Source: CALJEL01 sp041082235 (lineage in GTDB: Bacteria; Nitrospirota; Thermodesulfovibrionia; Thermodesulfovibrionales; CALJEL01). Taken from it: 23,205 nt of DNA. Positions 1 to 7,294 of the stretch are shown one piece after another; the first letter of the stretch is position 1; each line of letters starts with the position of its first letter. A program made the position numbers and the translations under genes. The stretch is taken from the NCBI GenBank assembly GCA_041082235.1, contig JBDOIG010000179.1:1-23205 (forward strand), given 5' to 3'. The notes below the pieces were generated by a model that was given only the letters and a program-made list of their open reading frames with translations, had not been told where the DNA came from and made no database searches.

Positions 1-192
1 AGCTGCCATAATGGCTTGAATTATTTATCTCTGGCCAAGGGCCGAGGCAAAATTAGTGTTAATTAATAAAGTATCATATTATTTTATAATCTTATAATTT
101 TTTGAATTAATTCCTTCACGGGTAACCCTTTATAACATGTAAAAGGAATGGAAGTCAAGTCTTGCAAAATTCCATAAACTGCTGATAGATAC

Positions 193-325
193 GGGGTATG
201 CTGAAGAGACTTTATTGCGACACCTTAATGTAAACTTTTTTAATCAACATTACCAAACATAAAAGAGGCTTCGCCCCTTTGAGCTCTGCCCCTTTGAGCT
301 TTATAAAGGCTTTGAGACATACCCC
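193..325 (+). repeat. Foldback repeat, copy A
   Basis: The ends are a perfect 8-bp inverted repeat, GGGGTATG (193-200) and CATACCCC (318-325). The interior, from AGACTTTA at 206 through the TTTATAAAGGCTTTGAG stretch, aligns with the reverse complement of 6514-6653 and with the + strand near 19762-19895. Two direct copies of GCCCCTTTGAGCT (273-285 and 288-300, 15-nt period) sit where the other copies have unrelated sequence, so this copy is internally rearranged or shortened. A MITE-like element or a structured RNA would both fit. No coding potential is seen. Confidence 0.65.
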
Positions 326-421
326 TAATCAGGAAATGTTTCTAATAGCAAATTTGGGTTATTTATGTGGTTGCTATTTTAACATGTCACAATATTGAGT
401 GATGACTTTTCCCTTTTCATC

Positions 422-560
422 CGAGGGTACCGAAGGAACCCTCGCACTCCCTCCTTTGCAGGAAGGACAAACTGAGAGATTGCTTACCCCTTCGCTCTGC
501 TCGGGGTTGCAATGATAAAATGAAAAGTGCACGCAATGACAATGCGGGTGTCAAAGGAAG
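422..560. repeat. REP-like palindromic intergenic repeat
   Basis: ATTGC (479-483) and ACCCC (486-490) pair with GGGGT (503-507) and GCAAT (509-513), giving a two-part stem around a TTCGCTCTGCTC loop. It is followed by a further CGCAATGACAATG stretch. The gagattgctt...cgctctgctc...gcaatgac pattern resembles dispersed palindromic repeats I know from many bacterial genomes. Upstream, 422-444 forms a separate small hairpin. Only one copy lies in this window, so the repeat status rests on resemblance. Confidence 0.45.
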
Positions 561-707
561 AATCTGACTTTTTAGTGTAGTAATACAGTGTGACTTGTTT
601 TAGAAATAACAGTCTCCGTGAAGTCTACTCTTACTCTGTAGTCTTAAGCTCTCTCTGGATTGCCTGCCCTGTTAAACCAGACAGGTGCACTCTCTATAAA
701 CCCCAGG

Positions 708-716
708 TGTTATAAT
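708..716 (+). promoter_or_regulatory. Extended -10 promoter, likely leaderless start
   Basis: TGT-TATAAT (TGn plus a perfect -10 hexamer) ends 5 nt before the ATG at 722. Transcription would therefore begin at or next to the start codon. There is no good -35 at 17 bp and no useful Shine-Dalgarno sequence, which agrees with a leaderless message. Confidence 0.5.
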
Positions 717-721
717 AAAAT

Positions 722-1660
722 ATGCTTAATCTCTTTGGCAGTTACATAAAGAAAAGATTCGGGGCCACTGTTTATAAGGTAAATGTTGATGCTGGTTTTA
801 CCTGCCCTAACAGGGATGGGACAGCGGGATGGGGTGGCTGCATATATTGCAATAATGACAGCTTCAGGCCTCAAGAGGCAAATCCCTCACTTTCCCTCAG
901 CGAACAGATCAGGAAAGGCATCGGTCATGTCTCAAAGAGATATGGGGCAAAGAAATTTCTTGTCTATTTCCAGCCATATACAAATACCTATGCACCAGTT
1001 GAAAGACTTGAGGCCCTTTACAGAGAGGCCCTTTCAGAGGAGGGTGTTATTGGCCTTGCCATTGGCACAAGGCCTGACTGTGTGGATGAAGAAAAGCTCT
1101 CCATGATTGAGACCCTGGCACACGATAAGTTCATCTTGATTGAATACGGACTCCAGTCCATATATGATAAAACCCTTGAATTCATAAACAGGGGACATGA
1201 TTACAATACCTTTTTAAAGGCACTGGATATGACTGTTGGAAGGAATATCCATATAGGAGCCCATATCATCCTTGGTTTCCCTACAGAGACCCGTGATGAG
1301 ATGCTCCATATGGCAGCGGTTATATCTGAACTACCTGTAGAATTTCTCAAGATTCATCAGCTCCAGGTTGTAAAGGACACTGTCCTTGAAAAGATATATC
1401 TCAATTCTCCCTTCCACACCTTCAGCTATGAAGAATATATAGAACTTCTTGTGGACTTTCTTGAAAGACTGTCACCCGATATAGTTATCCAGAGGCTTTT
1501 TGCAACAGCCCCAGATGATATACTTATTGCTCCAAGATGGGACCTTTCCAGACACAGGATAATAAATGATATAATGAATGCCATGAAATTAAAGCCTACA
1601 TGGCAGGGGAAAGAATATCAGAGGAGAAAAATAAAGTGGGAAAAATATTTGACCGTATAA
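722..1660 (+). CDS. Radical SAM protein, YhcC/TIGR01212 family
   Basis: This 312-aa protein is of normal family length. The iron-sulfur cysteines are C28, C40 and C43 in the stretch CPNRDGTAGWGGCIYCNN, the extended CX11CX2C spacing that marks the YhcC-like branch of radical SAM enzymes. Glycine- and aromatic-rich strands of the partial TIM barrel follow, including LVYFQPYTNTYAP and IGTRPDC. It is cytosolic. The substrate of this branch is not established, so no reaction is assigned. The start is preferred because an extended -10 box lies just upstream and no earlier in-frame family-like sequence exists. Its 3' end overlaps the next small gene. The family call is firm; the biological role is unknown. 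Confidence 0.9.
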   Translation: MLNLFGSYIKKRFGATVYKVNVDAGFTCPNRDGTAGWGGCIYCNNDSFRPQEANPSLSLSEQIRKGIGHVSKRYGAKKFLVYFQPYTNTYAPVERLEALYREALSEEGVIGLAIGTRPDCVDEEKLSMIETLAHDKFILIEYGLQSIYDKTLEFINRGHDYNTFLKALDMTVGRNIHIGAHIILGFPTETRDEMLHMAAVISELPVEFLKIHQLQVVKDTVLEKIYLNSPFHTFSYEEYIELLVDFLERLSPDIVIQRLFATAPDDILIAPRWDLSRHRIINDIMNAMKLKPTWQGKEYQRRKIKWEKYLTV

Positions 1661-1875
1661 CTGTTGATCCTGAGATTTGTATGGGTCAACCAACCATAAG
1701 AGGGATGCGGTTAACAGTCTCTTTTGTCTTGAAATTATTAGCCTCAGGCATGGCCCAAGAAGAAATTCTCAAGGCCTATCCTGAATTAGAAAAAGAAGAC
1801 CTGAATCAGGTAATGGAATACGCAGCCTGGCTTGCAAGCGAAAAACACCATCCAGTTCCAGCAGAGGTTGATTAA
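1636..1875 (+). CDS. DUF433 protein, probable antitoxin
   Basis: The body begins FDRITVDPEICMGQPTIRG, the classic DUF433 opening (FDRIT.DP..C.G.P.IRG), followed by a helix-turn-helix-like half with LKLLASGMAQEEIL and YPELEKEDL. An ATG in this frame exists at 1600, but it lacks a ribosome site. GTG at 1636 has GAGGAG nine bases upstream and starts just before the conserved motif, so I choose GTG, giving 79 aa. It overlaps the 3' end of the radical SAM gene by 25 nt and sits 6 nt before a DUF5615 gene. DUF433/DUF5615 pairs are widely regarded as type II toxin-antitoxin-like modules; DNA binding and autoregulation are inferred. Confidence 0.8.
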   Translation: MGKIFDRITVDPEICMGQPTIRGMRLTVSFVLKLLASGMAQEEILKAYPELEKEDLNQVMEYAAWLASEKHHPVPAEVD

Positions 1876-1881
1876 ATAAAC

Positions 1882-2253
1882 ATGGGCCTGAAATTTCTGG
1901 CTGATGTTCATATATCTCCGATTACTGTAAATGCATTAAAAGAAAAAGGTTATAATAGAGTTAGAATTACCGAAATACTTTCAGCCACAACATCTGATCT
2001 TGAGATTATCAATGTAGCTTATAAGGAAAAAGCTGTAATTATTACGCAGGATTTAGATTTTTCTGGAATTATAGCTCAAAGTGGGCTCAATGGACCCGGT
2101 GTAATTTCTATACGTCTGGCAAATGCAAAACCTGAAAAGGTTTCAAAAATTTTATTAACTGTTCTTCCCTTAATCATATCTGAACTTAATGAAGGAGCTA
2201 TTGTTTCAATTAACGAAAGGGAATATCGTATAAGAAAGCTTCCTTTTAATTAA
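1882..2253 (+). CDS. DUF5615 PIN-like protein, probable toxin
   Basis: This 123-aa protein starts MGLKFLADVHIS, matching the KFL.D..... opening of DUF5615 (Mut7-C/PIN-like fold). Acidic residues typical of the fold are seen at D8 and in the ITQDLDFSG motif near residues 55-63. The usual 'DEN' of the first motif is 'DVH' here, so one acidic position differs from the commonest form. By family the protein would be an RNase-like toxin; activity is not shown by sequence alone. It directly follows the DUF433 gene, with which it should form a complex. The message is shared with the neighbours, and only a weak GAGG lies 14 nt before the start. Confidence 0.78.
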   Translation: MGLKFLADVHISPITVNALKEKGYNRVRITEILSATTSDLEIINVAYKEKAVIITQDLDFSGIIAQSGLNGPGVISIRLANAKPEKVSKILLTVLPLIISELNEGAIVSINEREYRIRKLPFN

Positions 2254-2272
2254 CCAAAAAAGGAGGAATTTT

Positions 2273-2740
2273 ATGGACAGTGAAAAGGAATTGCTTGAGC
2301 AGGAACTCAAAGGCTACAAGGAAAAGATAATCCCTGTAAATAAGGGCACCCTTACATGGGAAAGAGAACTTATTTTCCTTGGAAGGACTCAGAGGGGTTA
2401 TGAGATTGAATTTGATGCCCATCAACAGTGGGGATGTTCACCCACTGAATCACTTCTACTTAGTGTGGCTGGCTGCATGGCCATAGATGTAGTAACATTC
2501 CTGCAGAAAATGAAGGCTGAGCTGGGTTCTTTTAAAATAGAGATTATAGGTGAAAGAAACCCGACACCACCTCAGTATTATAAAAAGATAGAAATGATAC
2601 TTCATATATCAGCTAAAAATATCACAGAAAAGCAGGTTGCCCGTGCTGTTGCCCTCTCCCATGAAAAATATTGTTCTGTCTATCATTCTTTAAGAAAAGA
2701 CCTTGAGGTAAAGGTTGACTATATTCTGAATGCTGAATGA
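2273..2740 (+). CDS. OsmC family protein
   Basis: This 155-aa protein has the OsmC/Ohr-type fold signature. An N-terminal beta region (GYEIEFDAHQQWGCSPTE) is followed by the long helix LLLSVAGCMAIDVVTFLQKM and a late cysteine segment, EKYCSVYHSL. The cysteine in AGCMAIDV and the one in KYCSVYHS match the usual pair of redox-active positions, closest in style to the YhfA branch rather than to Ohr proper. Members reduce organic hydroperoxides or act on thiol stress in the cytosol; the exact substrate here is unknown. A strong AAGGAGG lies six to eight bases before the ATG. Its 3' end overlaps kdsB by 11 nt. Confidence 0.88.
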   Translation: MDSEKELLEQELKGYKEKIIPVNKGTLTWERELIFLGRTQRGYEIEFDAHQQWGCSPTESLLLSVAGCMAIDVVTFLQKMKAELGSFKIEIIGERNPTPPQYYKKIEMILHISAKNITEKQVARAVALSHEKYCSVYHSLRKDLEVKVDYILNAE

Positions 2741-3490
2741 AAAATCAGAATCTCAACTAAAGGCAATAGTCATTATCCCAGCAAGATACGGAGCCACAAG
2801 GTTTCCTGGAAAACCTCTTGCACCTCTCAAGGGAAAACCCATTATACAATGGGTTTATGAAAGGGCAAAAAGGTCCACCCAGATTCAGGATGTCATTGTG
2901 GCAACTGATGATGAGCGCATAGTGAGGGCAATAGAGGATGCTGATGGAAAGGCTGTTTTAACCTCAAAAGACCATGCATCAGGAACAGACAGGATAGCAG
3001 AGGTGGCAAAGGACATGAGCTGTGATATAATTATCAATGTGCAGGGAGATGAACCCTTCATTTCACCTGAGATGATTGATGAGACGGTAAAGCTCCTCAA
3101 TGATGAACGGGCATCAATAAGCACACTGGCAAAGATAATTGAAGAAGGAAGAGACCTCATAGATCCAAATGTAGTGAAGGTTGTCTTTGACAGGGAGGGT
3201 TTTGCCTTATACTTTTCCCGTTCCACCATCCCTTACTATAGAGACAGTTGGAAGGATACATCAGAGATAAATTTACAAGGAGGTGTTAAGGTTTACAAGC
3301 ATATCGGCATCTACGGTTATAGAAGGGATGTGCTTATCAGGCTTTCAAAAACACCTCAATCAGAACTTGAACGTATTGAAAAGCTTGAACAGTTAAGGGC
3401 ACTTGAAAATGGTTTTAAGATAAAGGTGGGTGTAACATCTTTTAATACCATTGGTATTGATACACCTGATGACCTCAAGAGGGCAGAAGA

Positions 3491-3512
<22 letters not shown>
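2730..3512 (+). CDS. kdsB: 3-deoxy-manno-octulosonate cytidylyltransferase
   Basis: CMP-KDO synthetase joins CTP and KDO to make CMP-KDO for lipid A core assembly in the cytosol. At 260 aa it is slightly longer than the usual 245-250, with about ten extra residues before the first strand. Visible motifs are the nucleotide-binding IPARYGATRFPGKPL at about residues 16-30, DDERIVRA, HASGTDRIAE and the metal-binding VQGDEPF. It overlaps the upstream osmC-like gene by 11 nt and the downstream pyrG by 22 nt, so translation is probably coupled. The ribosome site is weak, which also fits coupling. The function is secure. Confidence 0.96.
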
Positions 3513-5126
<1,614 letters not shown>

Positions 5127-5137
<11 letters not shown>

Positions 5138-5948
5138 GGAGGTAAAAATAAAGGATATAGTAATCGGGGGAAAGGCTGAACTTGTCCTGATAGCGGGTCC
5201 CTGTGTGATTGAGGATGAGGACACTGTACTTGAGACAGCAAGAAGACTGAAGGAGATATGCACACGGTTAAATATTCCCCTGATATTTAAAAGCTCCTAT
5301 GATAAGGCAAATAGAAGTTCCCTTAAAGGATTCAGGGGGCCAGGATTGAAGAAGGGTTTAAAGATACTGGAGACCGTGAAAGAAAAATATGACCTTCTCC
5401 TACTCAGCGATGTCCACTCTACTGAGGAAATAGAGCCAGCAGCAGAGGTTCTGGATGTCCTGCAGATACCTGCCTTTCTTTCAAGGCAGACAGATCTTAT
5501 CCTCAAGGCCTCAAGGACAGGAAAGCCCGTTAACATCAAAAAAGGCCAATTTCTTGCTCCCTGGGATATGAAAAATGTAATTGAAAAATTCACCTCTACA
5601 GGCAATGAAAAACTTATTATCACAGAGAGGGGCAGCTCCTTTGGTTATAACAATCTTGTAGTGGATTTCAGGGGGATTATAATAATGAGGTCCTTCGGGT
5701 ATCCAGTGGTATTTGATGCCACTCATAGTGTACAGCTTCCAGGTGCTCAGGGAAGCTCATCAGGAGGACAGAGAGAATTTGCACCCTATCTTGCAAAGGC
5801 AGCTGTAGCGGTGGGTGTAGAAGGGATATTTATGGAAACCCATCCAACTCCTCAAACAGCCCTCTGTGATGGTCCCAATATGCTCCCCCTTTCAGAGGTT
5901 GAAGACCTGTTAAAGGACTTACTTAAAATCAGGGCAGCAGTGCAGTAG
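5127..5948 (+). CDS. kdsA: KDO-8-phosphate synthase (metal-dependent type)
   Basis: The enzyme condenses phosphoenolpyruvate and arabinose-5-phosphate to KDO-8-phosphate. The protein is 273 aa, of normal length. Family landmarks are FKSSYDKANRSS, FRGPGL, QTDLI, KKGQFLAPWD, ERGSSFGYNNLVVDFR and DATHSVQLPG. C26 in AGPCVIE together with H200, E237 and D248 matches the metal-ligand set of the Aquifex-type, metal-dependent class; the Escherichia coli-type enzyme has Asn at the Cys position. The gene overlaps pyrG by 11 nt and is followed after 15 nt by the archaemetzincin-like gene. The downstream KdsC and KdsD genes are not in the window. Confidence 0.97.
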
Positions 5949-5963
5949 AGCAATAGGACATTA

Positions 5964-6515
5964 ATGAATAAATGTGAGATATCTATCTTACTTCTCTGTA
6001 ATCTTGCTGACTGGATTCTGTATGAACTTAAAGAACACCTTTATAAGATATTCCAGTGCAAGATAACCATCTCTTCCTATGACATAGACCTGTCATTCTC
6101 TTTCAATAAAAAGAGGAGGCAATCCATGGCAGAAAAGATTATAGAACAGGTAAGCCAAAGCAAGAAAAACTTATCAGATAAATGGCTCTTAATTGTGGAT
6201 GCTGATCTTTATTCACCAGGTCTTAACTTTATCTTTGGACTTGCTGATATCAGCTCGGGTATATCCATAGTGTCTGTTACAAGATTGAGACAGGAGTTTT
6301 ATGGCTTCTCAGGGGATAAGAAACTATTTCTGGAAAGACTGAAGAAAGAAGCAACTCATGAGCTGGGTCATCTCTTTTCTCTCGGACACTGCCCTGATAA
6401 AAAATGCGTTATGAGGTTTTCAAATTCTCTTTATGATACAGATGAAAAACTACCATATTTTTGTGAAGGCTGTAAAAAGGGCCTTCAATTTCTGGAATTT
6501 GCCGATAGAAAATAG
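5964..6515 (+). CDS. Archaemetzincin-like zinc metalloprotease
   Basis: This 183-aa protein carries the archaemetzincin pattern. The zinc site is HELGH at 132-136 with the third His H142, followed by C143, C148, M150 and a CxxC at C167/C170, with 16 residues between Met and the CxxC. Upstream, DLYSPGLNFIFGLAD and the VSVTRL segment match the family strand region. The cysteines should hold a second, structural zinc. No signal peptide is seen, so it is probably cytosolic. The residue normally Gly in HExxHxxGxxH is Ser139 here. It lies 15 nt after kdsA in the same operon, although no link to KDO synthesis is known. The last codons and stop lie inside a foldback repeat, so the C-terminus may be altered by insertion. 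Confidence 0.85.
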   Translation: MNKCEISILLLCNLADWILYELKEHLYKIFQCKITISSYDIDLSFSFNKKRRQSMAEKIIEQVSQSKKNLSDKWLLIVDADLYSPGLNFIFGLADISSGISIVSVTRLRQEFYGFSGDKKLFLERLKKEATHELGHLFSLGHCPDKKCVMRFSNSLYDTDEKLPYFCEGCKKGLQFLEFADRK

Positions 6516-6703
6516 GCAGTCTGCCTTAAAGCCTTTACAAAGCGACGATTTTTATTTATTATGTATCAAAAGGCCTTTCACCAGATGGTGAAGTTAGATA
6601 TGTATACCAAGCTTATTAATAAACTTACATTAAAGTGTCGCAGGTAAAGTCTTTTCGGCAGCCTGCCCATTTTGTTTTAGGCCTGTAATAAATTTCTATC
6701 GGC
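6501..6703 (-). repeat. Foldback repeat, copy B (most complete)
   Basis: An imperfect inverted repeat of about 33 nt closes this element. The left arm, 6514-6546, has blocks GGCAG, CTGCC, AAAG, CTTTAC and GCGAC; the right arm, 6637-6668, has the matching complement. An outer perfect 11-bp pair, GCCGATAGAAA (6501-6511) and TTTCTATCGGC (6693-6703), extends the foldback. Inside is a smaller hairpin, TCACCA/TGGTGA, near 6578-6591. On the minus strand the interior aligns base by base with copies A and C. The left end lies inside the archaemetzincin gene. No transposase is present. Confidence 0.75.
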
Positions 6704-6732
6704 AGATTACGGTCAATTTCATAGAGAATAAA

Positions 6733-6761
6733 GGGCAGGGCTATGCCCTGCCCCGGCTTTT
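6733..6761. terminator. Probable bidirectional terminator
   Basis: GGGCAGGGC (6733-6741) and GCCCTGCCC (6745-6753) form a perfect 9-bp GC-rich stem with a TAT loop. On the minus strand it is followed by TTTATTCT, just after the hsp20 stop. On the plus strand T5 follows after four bases. It sits between the convergent kds operon and the heat-shock operon and could serve both. Confidence 0.75.
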
Positions 6762-7216
6762 TACTTCACTTCCACCTTTATCTCTTTTGGTTTTGCCTCT
6801 TCCTTTTTCGGAAGGACTATCTCAAGGATGCCATTCTTGAATGTAGCCTTCGCCTTCTCAGAGTCCACCTCCATGGGAAGGGCAATGGTTCTGGCAAAGC
6901 TTCCATAGCTTATTTCTCTTGCATAGTAATCTTCCTCCTTTACCTCCTCATCCTTCTTTATCTCACCTTTTATAGTAAGGGTATCCTTTGTGATGGTTAT
7001 ATCTATATTGTCTTTTTCCACTCCTGGAAGCTCTGCCTTTACAACCACCTCACCCTTTTTGTCATAAACATCTATATTGGGAACCACCATGCCCTCTCTA
7101 CTCCACCAGCGACGCCTCCTTCTTGGAAATGGCTCAAAGAACTCCTCAAACATCCTTTCAATGTCCTTCCTCATGTCTTCAAGCTCTTTAAAAGGAGACC
7201 ACTTTACAATGGACAT
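6761..7216 (-). CDS. Hsp20 family small heat-shock protein
   Basis: Small heat-shock proteins hold unfolding proteins for later rescue, here plausibly by the neighbouring ClpB and DnaJ. The 151-aa product has an N-terminal arm (MSIVKWSPFKELEDM), an arginine-rich stretch PRRRRRWW, and an alpha-crystallin domain from about PNIDVYDKKGEVVVKAELPGV to the classic A.FKNGILEIVLPK. A longer frame would begin at 7255, but ATG at 7214-7216 has GAGGAGGTG six bases upstream and begins where family members do, so I use it. It is the last gene of the heat-shock operon, 78 nt after clpB. Two hairpins lie in that gap, so it may be expressed or stabilised separately. Confidence 0.93.
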   Translation of the reverse strand: MSIVKWSPFKELEDMRKDIERMFEEFFEPFPRRRRRWWSREGMVVPNIDVYDKKGEVVVKAELPGVEKDNIDITITKDTLTIKGEIKKDEEVKEEDYYAREISYGSFARTIALPMEVDSEKAKATFKNGILEIVLPKKEEAKPKEIKVEVK

Positions 7217-7234
7217 GGCAAGCACCTCCTCTAT

Positions 7235-7279
7235 GTGAATGGCCGAGCCATTCACAGATTATGGAAGCCAAAGGCTCCC
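7235..7279 (-). promoter_or_regulatory. Paired hairpins in the hsp20 leader
   Basis: On the minus strand a 7-bp stem GGGAGCC/GGCTTCC with loop TTT (7263-7279) is followed by a perfect 9-bp stem GTGAATGGC/GCCATTCAC with loop TCG (7235-7255). The second stem ends 4-5 nt before the GAGGAGGTG ribosome site of hsp20. An mRNA-processing or stability element, a protein-binding site or a temperature-sensitive leader are all possible. The stems do not include the ribosome site itself, which argues against a simple thermometer. Confidence 0.5.
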
Positions 7280-7294
7280 GGCTTTTTCAGGACA

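Larger units (their letters stand above)
1..721. other. Gene-free leader region with repeats
   Basis: No convincing coding region is seen here on either strand. The stretch is AT-rich and holds a foldback repeat copy (193-325), a 7-bp inverted repeat CGAGGGT/ACCCTCG (422-428 and 438-444) and a REP-like palindrome (479-513). It ends in an extended -10 box just before the first gene. The remainder (1-190, 330-420, 520-700) shows nothing I can name. Confidence 0.6.

Noticed and set aside
273..300. Two spaced GCCCCTTTGAGCT units as a possible CRISPR or iteron array
   Set aside because: Only two units with a 2-nt gap, inside a foldback repeat; no further units, no cas or rep genes.
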